47,309 nt of DNA from Chitinophagaceae bacterium (GTDB lineage Bacteria > Bacteroidota > Bacteroidia > Chitinophagales > Chitinophagaceae), in contig CANGBH010000014.1 of NCBI GenBank assembly GCA_947451935.1, forward strand, positions 1 through 47,309. Reading direction: 5' to 3'. Shown in pieces: positions 16,344-25,223 of this stretch (position 1 is the first letter of the stretch; every line of letters starts with the position of its first letter). The position numbers and the translations under genes were made by a program. Under the pieces are notes generated by a model. That model worked only from the letters and a program-made list of their open reading frames with translations. It did no database searches and had not been told where the DNA came from.

Positions 16344-17513
16344 ATGAAACGTGTAGTACTGAACCGAAAAATCAGCAATAGGATCATCAATGGCCATCCA
16401 TGGATCTTTGCAAATGAGATCAATCTTATGGATGACACCATCCTAGCTGGTGATGTAGCAGAAGTAGTAACCCATGATGGTAAATTTATTGGCAAGGGCT
16501 ATGTAAACCCTAGTTCCAAAATTCCAGTACGACTGCTTACTCGCGAAAAACAAGAGACCATCGACAAGGCATTCTTTCTTAGGAAGATCAAAGCTGCATG
16601 GGAGTACAGAAAAAAAATTGGCTTTACAGAAAACTGTAGGCTTGTTTTTGGTGAAGCGGATGGACTCCCTCAATTGATTATCGACAAGTTTAATGACTAT
16701 TTCGTTATTCAGTCTATGGCACTTGGCATTGACGTTTGGAAAAAAGAAATTGTTGAATCCATTGAAGAACTCTTTTCCCCTAAGGGTATTTATGAACGAA
16801 ATGATGTTGGGGTAAGAGAATTAGAAGGACTTGAACAGAAAAAAGGATTTCTGTCAGCACCATTCGATACCAGAATCATGATCAATGAAAATGGATTGAA
16901 ATTCATGGTAGACCTAGACAAGGGACAAAAGACTGGTTATTTTTTAGATCAACGAGACAATCGAAGAGCTATACAACATATCGTTAAAGGCGCGGATGTA
17001 CTTGGTGCATTTTGCTATACCGGAACATTCGAGATTCATGCAGCACATTATGGCGCGAAGCAAGTTTTAGGCTTAGACATTTCTGAGTCGGCGATTGAAC
17101 AATCCAAAGAAAATGCAAACTTAAATGGATTAACCAATTGCAGCTTTCAGGCAATCAATGCATTTGATGCATTAAAACAATGGAGTAAGGAAGACAAAAA
17201 ATGGGATGTAGTTATGCTAGATCCTCCTTCATTTACTAAGTCGAGAGAAAATATCCAAAAAGCAGTAAGCGGATATAAGGAGATAAACTTACGAGGAATG
17301 AAGCTCTTAAAACCCGGAGGATTCTTGGTTACCTCTTCTTGTACAAACTTGATTCAACCTGACTTATTTTACCAAACCATTGAAGCCGCTGCAAAAGATG
17401 CAAAACGATCACTCCGTCAAGTGGTGTTTCAAGCACAATCTCCTGACCATCCAATATTGAGAAGTTTAGAGAACACCAATTACCTTAAATTTTTGATTGT
17501 GCAGGTAAACTAG
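16344..17513 (+). CDS. Class I SAM-dependent rRNA methyltransferase (RlmI-like, PUA domain)
   Basis: 389 residues. The N-terminal PUA domain (about 1-75) contains NRIINGHPWIFANEI and GKGYVNPSSKIPVRLLTR. A central EEHUD-like segment and a Rossmann methyltransferase domain follow: DKGQKTGYFLDQRDNR, LGAFCYTGTFEIHAA (SAM motif I), LGLDISESAIEQSKENANLN and the catalytic VVMLDPPSFTKSRE. This is the architecture of RlmI, which makes m5C1962 in 23S rRNA; the DPPSF motif is typical. It is monocistronic, with a -7 box directly before the ATG and a strong terminator after it. Confidence 0.9.
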   Translation: MKRVVLNRKISNRIINGHPWIFANEINLMDDTILAGDVAEVVTHDGKFIGKGYVNPSSKIPVRLLTREKQETIDKAFFLRKIKAAWEYRKKIGFTENCRLVFGEADGLPQLIIDKFNDYFVIQSMALGIDVWKKEIVESIEELFSPKGIYERNDVGVRELEGLEQKKGFLSAPFDTRIMINENGLKFMVDLDKGQKTGYFLDQRDNRRAIQHIVKGADVLGAFCYTGTFEIHAAHYGAKQVLGLDISESAIEQSKENANLNGLTNCSFQAINAFDALKQWSKEDKKWDVVMLDPPSFTKSRENIQKAVSGYKEINLRGMKLLKPGGFLVTSSCTNLIQPDLFYQTIEAAAKDAKRSLRQVVFQAQSPDHPILRSLENTNYLKFLIVQVN

Positions 17514-17531
17514 TCTTAATTGACATAATTA

Positions 17532-17570
17532 AAAAAGCCATGATTATAACATTTATAATCATGGCTTTTT
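17532..17570. terminator. Strong bidirectional terminator
   Basis: An 18-base perfect stem, AAAAAGCCATGATTATAA with its complement, around a three-base CAT loop. The arms supply A and T tracts on both strands, so it can end both the RlmI-like transcript (plus) and the peroxiredoxin transcript (minus, stop at 17584). It occupies most of the 70-base gap. Confidence 0.9.
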
Positions 17571-17583
17571 ATATAGATGATAA

Positions 17584-18054
17584 TTAACCTAATTCAGCTA
17601 AGGTCGCTTTTATCGCATCGAAGTTTGGAACATCCCCAGCACTCTCCAACACTTCGGCATATTGAATTGTGCCAAACTGATCAACAACAAATGCCGCTCT
17701 ACGAGATACGCCTTTCATGTCGAATACAAATTCATCATAAAAAGCTCCATAGGCCTGAGACACATCTTTGTTAAAATCAGAAAGTAATGGGAAATTATAT
17801 CCCTGCTCTTCTTTGAACTTAGCAAGTGTGAAAATTGAATCAACAGAAATCCCTACTACTTCTGCGTTCAAACTAGTGTATAATCCAATGCTGTCACGAA
17901 CAGAACATAGTTCGGTTGTACATACACCGGTGAAGGCTTGAGGGAAAAATAAAATAACTAAATTCTTTCCTGCGAAATCGTGAATGCTAACTTTAGCTTT
18001 TTCGCTATTAAACAAACTAAATGACGGTGCTGGTTGTCCTTTTGATAATTGCAT
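17584..18054 (-). CDS. Peroxiredoxin (BCP/AhpE-like redoxin)
   Basis: 156 residues, thioredoxin fold of the AhpC-TSA/redoxin class. The peroxidatic Cys is C45 in PQAFTGVCTTELC, with the Pro and Thr of the PxxxTxxC signature. A second Cys at position 50 lies five residues on, as in BCP/PrxQ-type atypical two-Cys enzymes, and could be the resolving Cys. It should reduce hydroperoxides using thioredoxin. It has its own promoter (TTG-N19-TATATTTG) and ends at a strong terminator. Confidence 0.92.
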   Translation of the reverse strand: MQLSKGQPAPSFSLFNSEKAKVSIHDFAGKNLVILFFPQAFTGVCTTELCSVRDSIGLYTSLNAEVVGISVDSIFTLAKFKEEQGYNFPLLSDFNKDVSQAYGAFYDEFVFDMKGVSRRAAFVVDQFGTIQYAEVLESAGDVPNFDAIKATLAELG

Positions 18055-18092
18055 GATAATTGACTAATAAGGTTTAAAAATAAGTTGTACTA

Positions 18093-18122
18093 CAAATATA
18101 AAACAGTCGTAAATCAAAACAA
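18093..18122 (-). promoter_or_regulatory. -33/-7 promoter of the peroxiredoxin gene
   Basis: The minus strand reads TTG, a 19-base spacer and TATATTTG (complement of 18093-18100), 38 bases before the ATG. Both elements match the Bacteroidota consensus. Confidence 0.65.
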
Positions 18123-18164
18123 CTTAAACAGTCAATTGTTTATGATTTAGATAAAAAGTTAGCA

Positions 18165-19193
18165 TTAAAACTTAGGGCAAAGTATAACAGGCGCACTGTG
18201 TGGCCTTGATGTAATGTACGAGATAGAGAGCTCAAAGCCACCCCTGTTTTTCGAAGCTGGGGCCAAACTAGATACATTGATATCATAGCTTATACCAAAA
18301 GATATTTTACGCACATCAAACTTCATTACTGGAATTATAGCGTCATTATAACGATAATACACTCCAGCATGTACCGTATACAAAGGACCCTCATCCTCTC
18401 CAAGTCTTTTGGAATACAGACCGCCTAAGATATATTCCTTGAATGGAGTTTGTGTAGTCATATCCCCATTAAACGTTACATATGTAAGGTCGTCCAAATT
18501 GAGTTTCACTCCAGCAGAAAAAACCCATTTTGGGAGGTGGGATATATTTTTATAAAAAGAGTTCATTGGCTTATTAAAATGATGATAACCAACCCCCGTA
18601 AAAAAATTATGCTGCTGATTTTCTCCAAGTGTACTACTGAAGCTCATCCCAACCGACATATCTGCAAAGGAATATCCTGATAAAAATGATTCACCATCAG
18701 GCAATGACCCATTATAATAAAATCCATCATACTGACTGTTGGTGGTTACTTTAGAACGATCAAGTCTTCTATTCACCATACCACCCATAAAACCAAGTGA
18801 CAAATACGTATTACGAACTTCGCTGAGTGATTTATGAAAATTCACCAAGGGCAAAAACTGAGTTGTTCGAAGGCCAACAGTGCCCGCCTTATCATACATT
18901 ACCTGTGTACCTACTGTCAAAAAATCATTCCCCTTACCCACTCCAAACTTATACTCTGCATTAATTGATCCTGTTTCAAATGGAAATGATATGCTATTCC
19001 ATTGACTGCGATAAACGCCCTGAACACGAATGTCTCCTTCGTAAAGCCCAGCTAATGCTGGATTACGCAGGAGTGGCGCTTCATAAAATTGAGAGAAATG
19101 CAAGTCTTGTGCATACCCTTCATTAAATTGGCCAATAATCAAAATGAATAAAAACCCTAAGAGATGTTTTCTGTATAAAATCAATCGCATCAT
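18165..19193 (-). CDS. Type IX secretion outer-membrane protein, PorP/SprF family
   Basis: 342 residues. A signal peptide (LGFLFILIIGQFNEGYAQ) is followed by the family hallmark QDLHFSQFYEAPLLRNPALAGL and many short amphipathic strands expected of a beta-barrel. The protein ends CPKF, and the second PorP/SprF in this window ends CPSF. Its ATG overlaps the stop of the giant PKD protein upstream (ATGA), so the two are translationally coupled. By analogy with SprF, which is needed to export the SprB adhesin in Flavobacterium johnsoniae, it probably serves that partner specifically; this is inference. Confidence 0.92.
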   Translation of the reverse strand: MMRLILYRKHLLGFLFILIIGQFNEGYAQDLHFSQFYEAPLLRNPALAGLYEGDIRVQGVYRSQWNSISFPFETGSINAEYKFGVGKGNDFLTVGTQVMYDKAGTVGLRTTQFLPLVNFHKSLSEVRNTYLSLGFMGGMVNRRLDRSKVTTNSQYDGFYYNGSLPDGESFLSGYSFADMSVGMSFSSTLGENQQHNFFTGVGYHHFNKPMNSFYKNISHLPKWVFSAGVKLNLDDLTYVTFNGDMTTQTPFKEYILGGLYSKRLGEDEGPLYTVHAGVYYRYNDAIIPVMKFDVRKISFGISYDINVSSLAPASKNRGGFELSISYITSRPHSAPVILCPKF

Positions 19194-22100
19194 CGTATTA
19201 AGGTAACATCTCCTTTCAATGTGATTACATTTCCATTTTCACATATAAGATCAATCATATAAACATAAACATCTGGTGTTACGTATGCTCCCTTTTTTGT
19301 TCCATCCCAAGCAGCATTCAAATCATTTGCAAAAAAGTTTTCTTTTATAAAAACCATCTGTCCCCAACGATTAAATATTTTAAAGGCTTTTATTTTTTGA
19401 ATTCCTCTACCTCTTGGATAAAACAAATCATTTGATCCATCATTATTAGGAGAAAATGTATTCGGAATAAATAAATTTTCCTTTGTACACGTAGCATAAA
19501 TATGGATAACATCCTTAGACATACATCCAAACTGTGTATAGGCAAAAAGTGTGTAGGTAGTAGAATATTGAGGAGTTGATACGGGAGTTTTGCATGTTGA
19601 GCAATCCAAAAAAGTAGAAGGGACCCATTCCTGTGTTACCACATCGGCAGAATATTGAGGCCTCAACTGGAGTGGATAACCTGCCATCATCGTAGTATCG
19701 GAGCCTGCATCAACTATAGGAAGTGGATGCACAGTGACTTTTACACTGTCTTCTGTTTTGAAACAGCCAAATTGATCTTGGCCATTAACTACATAGGTTG
19801 TAGTAGTTAACGGAGTTGCTGTAGGAGATGAAATAGTTTGATCATTTAATCCAGTTGATGGAGACCAAACAAGCAAATCAGTACCCTTCGCATTCAATTT
19901 CACCGACTCCCCTGCACAAATTGCAACGTCGTTTGATGCCATAATCCGGGAGCGTTGAACAACATGAATAGCTATTGAATCAGTTGCTTGGCAGCCCAAT
20001 AATGATGTTCCCCTAACAGTATATACAGCATCAACTATTGGTGAAATGGAAGGTTGCTCACAAGCTGTACAACTCAAAGTAGGACCGGCAATCCAATCGT
20101 ATACATTTGCTCCGCTAGGCTTCAATGTCATGGGAGTACCTATACAAAGCACTGTATCATTTCCTGCATTGATGGCTGGAAGTGGGTTCACCACATAGTT
20201 AAGCACAGTAGTATCAACACAACCCTTTTGATTAGTAGTGAAAAGTTTTATGGGATAAGTACCCGCCTTTCTAAATTGCTGAGCAGGAGGTAATCCCAAT
20301 AATGAGCTTTGACCATTTGTAAAATCCCAAAAATAACTCACGATAGGTGAGCCTGTAGATCCATTGTCTTGTGCTTGAAATCTTACCATTCCTTCCTCGC
20401 ATACTTGATTTAAATCTGATAAGATTGACATATCAGGACTAGACTGCACTTCAACTAATTTTTCCCTAAGCTTCAATGAAGACCGACATCCACTAGCTGA
20501 GATGGCAGTAAATTTAACATCATACAATCCTGGACTGGTATACAAATGTGGCGATGGATTTCCTGTCCCAGTAATTCCGTCACCATAATCCCACTCCCAT
20601 CCAGTTATTGGTTCATTGGCAAGTGAGATATCTTTAAAGGTTACTAATCCCCTTTCACAAAAAAAGGGAAGTATAGGGTCGGGTTTAAATAATGGCAAAA
20701 TGGAAATTGCTTTAATGCCATGCGTTACTTGTAATGGAACCGTACAAAAATTATCATCAGTGATTGAAATCTGAGGCTGGTAAAATCCAGAATCCTTATA
20801 AACGTGTGTATAAGGCGTAGGCTTATAAGGCATTAATGTATTAAACTGACCATCTCCATAATTGATAGTTACAAATTTGGTATTGGACGATGTAATAGTG
20901 AATAATCCCGTATAATTCGGGTCACATAAAGTGTTTGCAAAATCATACGTCCCAAATGGACCTTTTACAGTGATTTTATATGGACCAAAATTACTAGTGC
21001 ATCCTCCAGGGCTAGTAACCCTGAGAAAAACATCGAATGTACCAGGCTTTGTATAAATATGTGTTGGGTTGGCTTGAAATGCACGGCCTCCATCACCAAA
21101 GGTCCATTCATAGTTTGTTGCAAAGGAACCCGTAAAATGAAATCCTGCTTGGAATGGATAACATTCTCCAACATCACTGTCAGCAATAAACTCTGCTAAA
21201 GGAGTTCCTATCTCTATATAATCCGGTTTGGTTAAACTTACTTTACACCCGTAGAAGTCTTCTGCTTGTATGGATATTGTTTTCTTTCCAACTGTATTGT
21301 AGAAAATAGGTGCCGGACTTTCTATAGATGATGTTAGGCCATTATCAAAATCCCATAGTACCGTTTTTAAACTTACATTTTTAGTAAGCTGAAATTGTAT
21401 TGGTCCACCAAGGCAACTTTGTGTTGGTGCAGTGAAATCAATTATAGGTTTTGTGATGATAACGAAAAGTGTTTGAATAGTGGAAGTACAACCAACATCA
21501 TCTTTGGAAGTTAATCGAACTGGATACCTTCCTGAGGTAGCGAAGGTATGTTGAATTGGCCCAGATAATATATTCTGTGAAGGCGTCCCATCTCCAAAAT
21601 CCCATACCCGTTCAAGAATATTATTTACTCCATCGCCAGTGGTTTTATCTTGAAAACGAACTGTTGTGTTTTCACAACCAGACAATGGCGTGATAGCAGC
21701 ATAATCAGAAGAAGGTCCACCTATAAATAAATTTTGAATAGGTGTTAAATAGGTGCAATTGTTTACATCAGTTACTTTTAACTGCGATGGATAATTTCCT
21801 CGTCCACCATTCGTTTTATATAGACAAAGCGTTTTGAAATCGACAGAATATTTAGCAGGTTTTAAAACAAAGCCACATCCTAAGTCCCATTCATATTTAC
21901 TTACCATAGCCGGATTCTCTACTTTAGCAATTAAGTCAACTTTTGAGTCGCCTACACAAATGGGATTTGCAGATGGAGAAAATGAAATATTTTGCTCGTT
22001 AGCCACTTTGATGGTAGCAGTTCTAGTATACTCACAATGGCTATCTGCAGTATCCTTTACTGTCAACGAGATATTATAAGTTCCTGTCTTGGTATAGGAG

Positions 22101-24280
22101 TAAAAGAAATTAGTTTGTTTAGTATAGAACTGTTTATCTACCTCAACGAGTTTCCACAATTCGTAATCAATTCTTCCTGTTGAATTATCTACAAATTTCT
22201 TTTGTAACGGATTTGTGCAATCATTGAGCACATCAAAATTGGCAATTACCCCTTTAGTAGTTACTTTAAATTTTCCATCTGTTGTATCCGAACAACCATT
22301 GTTATAGACTCTTAGTTTAACATAAAAATCACCAAGGTATCCAAAGGTTTTTGGGAAAGCAGAATCCTTAAATGTAGTGCCATCAGAAAATTCCCATTTA
22401 AACCCTGTGATTCCATTTCTATTTGTGCTAAAGTTGAACGCCAGATTTGCACATTTTTCAACTTGATCTACATTTATAATTGGTATACCTGGGTTTTTCC
22501 CAACCTTAACATCCCATTCAAAAGGATTGGAAACGCAACCATTACTTGTAGTAACATTGAGTGTAATATGGTATGTTCCTGAGTCACTATAAAATTGCTG
22601 TGGCGGAGATTTTCCTTTGTAAGTAAGAGTAGTAGAATTAGGATAATCTATTTTCCAATCCCATGAAGTAATTTGACTTGAAATGTCGAAATCTGCAACA
22701 GGTTGAAAATTTCGAGCGCAACCACTATCTGGCATATTCGTTGGAGGAACCAACAATTTAGGAACTTGAATTTTTATGTAATCCTTAAACAGCAAATTAT
22801 CCGTAGTATCTGAGCAACCAAATCCGTTTATGGCGATCAACGTAACTGTAAAATTTCCAGCTTTAGTATAGGTATGTGATGCTGCACTACTACTGGGCTC
22901 TATGACAGCGGCAGAGCCATCCCCGTAATTAAAAATTCGTTGTGTATTTCCAATTGACAAATCAGTAAAATTGACATCAAAGGGAGTCTTACAACTAGAA
23001 CGCTCAGCAGCTAACACATCAAAATTTGCCACCGGAGCTCTGTTCACATTAATTGTATATGATTTAGAGGATACACACCCACCATTATAACTAGCTGTTA
23101 GCATAATAGTATGTGAACCAGCGGTGGCAAATGAATAAACAAGATTTTTATTATTGGAAGTAGCATCTAATACACCATCCACATACCATTGATAACTGGT
23201 TGGTGTAGCAGGTGTATTTTTCCGCACAAACGCAAAAGAGGTATTCTGACATGCCGCTAAACCAGTAGGAGTTGAAAAATCAGTTGTATTAGAAATAGGT
23301 GGTACAATAATAGATTTCGTAATAGTGTTTTCGCAACCATTTACAGAAATCACTTTTAATGTAAGGTTATATGTACCTTCTTTTGGGAAGGTAATGTTGG
23401 GGTACTGACTAGTACTGTTTGTAATAGTTGCACCACCATCTATCGTCCAAAAATAGGCATTGGCCGCACCAACATTAGTAGGCTGAATTGATGTTGTCGG
23501 AAATTGACATGCAATTGATAACACTGGTGGATTAAAAGATGCCAAAACAGCAGGATCAACTGTAATCATATCAGTGAACATAAAACTAGCGGTACATCCC
23601 GCTTTTGTTGTTACAATCAACGTTGGAGAATATGTTGCCGCAACATTATAGGTATGACTAGTTGATTTTAGCGATGGCCCTGAAGTTGTAATACCATCGC
23701 CAAAATCCCAGGTTCTATTGAGGATGGTATCAACATTATTCACATTCGAAACTCTATCTAAACTAGAATACGGCGCTGTATTATCAGTAAATACAACACC
23801 CAAAGGCATACATCCTCTATATTTATTAGAAGTAAATTGAATAGTAGGATTGTCAGCCACAAAAATCATCCCAGTCTTTGAAGCTAGATTACCATTATAA
23901 ACTACATCTAATGTAATTTGCCAGACACCCCCAGTTGGAAAGATCATTTGGGGATTTTTAGTATTGGTTGGAGGAGAAAGTTTATGTCCTGCACCATCAT
24001 CAAATGTCCAAGTATAAACTGGAGTCTGTAAAGGATCTAAGGGAACATTATTGAATTTTGATTGATCAAAAAAATATGCAGGCGCATTTACGCAAACTGA
24101 TGATTGTGTAGGATTAAAGTTAGCAACAAGTTGAGCTTGCGAAAAATGAAAAGACAGCAAAGCTGCGAAGAAAATGATTCCTTTTTTATACTGTGCGGTT
24201 AGTATAGAAATGGATGGTCCTATTTCACCTTTTAAGGCATCCACTTGCTGGTTGATTATTTTTTTAAACACCGCATTCAT
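19190..24280 (-). CDS. Giant PKD-repeat surface protein with T9SS type B sorting domain
   Basis: 1696 residues from the ATG at 24280; the frame is also open to a TTG at 24301. The secretion signal's hydrophobic core (GIIFFAALLSFHFSQAQ) starts only about 35 residues in, an unusually long n-region. The body is a chain of PKD-like beta-sandwich repeats of about 80-90 residues with motifs such as TWDFGDG, VWDFGDGTPS, YEWTFGDGG and WEWDYGDG. Three Ig-like repeats follow near the end (AGNDTVLCIGTP, SNDVAICAGES, AGSDTTMMAGYP). The C-terminal 90 residues (FIPNTFSPNNDGSNDLFYP ... FNRWGQMVF ... GDVTLIR) are the gliding-motility/T9SS type B sorting domain. It is probably a cell-surface adhesin exported with the downstream PorP/SprF. 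Confidence 0.92.
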   Translation of the reverse strand: MNAVFKKIINQQVDALKGEIGPSISILTAQYKKGIIFFAALLSFHFSQAQLVANFNPTQSSVCVNAPAYFFDQSKFNNVPLDPLQTPVYTWTFDDGAGHKLSPPTNTKNPQMIFPTGGVWQITLDVVYNGNLASKTGMIFVADNPTIQFTSNKYRGCMPLGVVFTDNTAPYSSLDRVSNVNNVDTILNRTWDFGDGITTSGPSLKSTSHTYNVAATYSPTLIVTTKAGCTASFMFTDMITVDPAVLASFNPPVLSIACQFPTTSIQPTNVGAANAYFWTIDGGATITNSTSQYPNITFPKEGTYNLTLKVISVNGCENTITKSIIVPPISNTTDFSTPTGLAACQNTSFAFVRKNTPATPTSYQWYVDGVLDATSNNKNLVYSFATAGSHTIMLTASYNGGCVSSKSYTINVNRAPVANFDVLAAERSSCKTPFDVNFTDLSIGNTQRIFNYGDGSAAVIEPSSSAASHTYTKAGNFTVTLIAINGFGCSDTTDNLLFKDYIKIQVPKLLVPPTNMPDSGCARNFQPVADFDISSQITSWDWKIDYPNSTTLTYKGKSPPQQFYSDSGTYHITLNVTTSNGCVSNPFEWDVKVGKNPGIPIINVDQVEKCANLAFNFSTNRNGITGFKWEFSDGTTFKDSAFPKTFGYLGDFYVKLRVYNNGCSDTTDGKFKVTTKGVIANFDVLNDCTNPLQKKFVDNSTGRIDYELWKLVEVDKQFYTKQTNFFYSYTKTGTYNISLTVKDTADSHCEYTRTATIKVANEQNISFSPSANPICVGDSKVDLIAKVENPAMVSKYEWDLGCGFVLKPAKYSVDFKTLCLYKTNGGRGNYPSQLKVTDVNNCTYLTPIQNLFIGGPSSDYAAITPLSGCENTTVRFQDKTTGDGVNNILERVWDFGDGTPSQNILSGPIQHTFATSGRYPVRLTSKDDVGCTSTIQTLFVIITKPIIDFTAPTQSCLGGPIQFQLTKNVSLKTVLWDFDNGLTSSIESPAPIFYNTVGKKTISIQAEDFYGCKVSLTKPDYIEIGTPLAEFIADSDVGECYPFQAGFHFTGSFATNYEWTFGDGGRAFQANPTHIYTKPGTFDVFLRVTSPGGCTSNFGPYKITVKGPFGTYDFANTLCDPNYTGLFTITSSNTKFVTINYGDGQFNTLMPYKPTPYTHVYKDSGFYQPQISITDDNFCTVPLQVTHGIKAISILPLFKPDPILPFFCERGLVTFKDISLANEPITGWEWDYGDGITGTGNPSPHLYTSPGLYDVKFTAISASGCRSSLKLREKLVEVQSSPDMSILSDLNQVCEEGMVRFQAQDNGSTGSPIVSYFWDFTNGQSSLLGLPPAQQFRKAGTYPIKLFTTNQKGCVDTTVLNYVVNPLPAINAGNDTVLCIGTPMTLKPSGANVYDWIAGPTLSCTACEQPSISPIVDAVYTVRGTSLLGCQATDSIAIHVVQRSRIMASNDVAICAGESVKLNAKGTDLLVWSPSTGLNDQTISSPTATPLTTTTYVVNGQDQFGCFKTEDSVKVTVHPLPIVDAGSDTTMMAGYPLQLRPQYSADVVTQEWVPSTFLDCSTCKTPVSTPQYSTTYTLFAYTQFGCMSKDVIHIYATCTKENLFIPNTFSPNNDGSNDLFYPRGRGIQKIKAFKIFNRWGQMVFIKENFFANDLNAAWDGTKKGAYVTPDVYVYMIDLICENGNVITLKGDVTLIR

Positions 24281-24320
24281 GTAATATAAAGGTTGCCTCA
24301 ATTAGTGAATTATAATTCTA

Positions 24321-24352
24321 CAAAACTACCAAGTTAATGACAAATAAGTCAA
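24321..24352 (-). promoter_or_regulatory. Promoter of the giant PKD/PorP operon
   Basis: The minus strand reads TTG, a 21-base spacer and TAGTTTTG (complement of 24321-24328), 40 bases before the ATG at 24280. It lies before the TTG at 24301, so it does not by itself decide between the two starts. Confidence 0.5.
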
Positions 24353-24354
24353 GC

Positions 24355-25161
24355 TTATTCTGCAACCGGTGCCCAACCCTCATACTTACCATTATACCGT
24401 TTTGATGCTTTGTATAATGGAACAACAAATTGATCAATCCACTCTAGTGATAGTACCGCCTTACGTTGCATCTCTAACGTAAATTTATTGGTTTTGGTAT
24501 CAGGCAATAAAGGCAGGTATAAAATTTCAAAACCTGTCCATTCTAAATTTTTTAAAAAACCTTCCCTGTCTTTCAACGTGGGGAATGTGAAAGTATGATG
24601 GACCATCTTCGACTCATTCTGTTTTGTGTCGTCTTTCAAAATAAGCTCAATTTGCCGTCTTCCCTTAATTCTTAGCAATTCAAATTCAGAAGGATACAAA
24701 ACCGTAAAAAAATTATCCCACTGTGGATCAGATTTGGCCTGACTCAACCACTCATAACCCGAAAAACTTGCCATTGCAGCAGTTACACTTTTTTGAAATC
24801 CTATCGTATCTGGGGCATAAAAATAAAACTCTCTTAATCCACGTTGAGTAAACCGCCCTGTGAAAATCGCTCCAGTTTCCTTTCCTAAATTATAAATTAA
24901 TGAGTCTTCCATGCTTAATAAAGGGGCATATTCCTCTGGATACGGCATTCCTTGGGTATCTGGATTCTTGATTTTTGTTCTTAAGATAATAACAAAGGGC
25001 CTCTCCTTAATTGGTGCTTTGGAAAACAACCCTAGATCAACATTAATAGAAACAGGCCTTCCGTCTACGGCTAGCACGTAATTCTCCCAATCGTGTTGAA
25101 TTTTCTGGGATTGAGAGAAAAGAGATAAGTGTAAAAAGGCAACGATCAAATATCTTCGCAT
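24355..25161 (-). CDS. Secreted DUF695-domain protein with RraB-like C-terminal region
   Basis: 268 residues. The short signal sequence RRYLIVAFLHLSLFSQSQ precedes a DUF695-like domain (WENYVLAVDGRPVSINVDLG ... PFVIILRTKIKNP, about residues 22-140). A C-terminal part resembles RraB-type domains (HHTFTFPTLKDREGFLKNLEWTGFEI, about residues 185-225). RraB regulates RNase E in enterobacteria; that role is unlikely for an exported protein. Function is unknown. It is transcribed towards the giant gene but ends 74 bases before it, and the giant gene has its own promoter there. Confidence 0.65.
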   Translation of the reverse strand: MRRYLIVAFLHLSLFSQSQKIQHDWENYVLAVDGRPVSINVDLGLFSKAPIKERPFVIILRTKIKNPDTQGMPYPEEYAPLLSMEDSLIYNLGKETGAIFTGRFTQRGLREFYFYAPDTIGFQKSVTAAMASFSGYEWLSQAKSDPQWDNFFTVLYPSEFELLRIKGRRQIELILKDDTKQNESKMVHHTFTFPTLKDREGFLKNLEWTGFEILYLPLLPDTKTNKFTLEMQRKAVLSLEWIDQFVVPLYKASKRYNGKYEGWAPVAE

Positions 25162-25223
25162 AAGGGTATGAGGAGGAGGTTAAAAAAGTAAAGTAATTTC
25201 AATTCCAACAAACAACGAAATAA

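Noticed and set aside
24281-24301. TTG start extending the giant PKD protein by seven residues
   Set aside because: Not excluded by the promoter, but an ATG is available and TTG adds only residues unlike a signal n-region.
18165-25161. Tandem DNA duplication inside the PKD protein gene
   Set aside because: Repeats are visible only at protein level and are strongly diverged in DNA, so no recent duplication or recombination repeat is supported.
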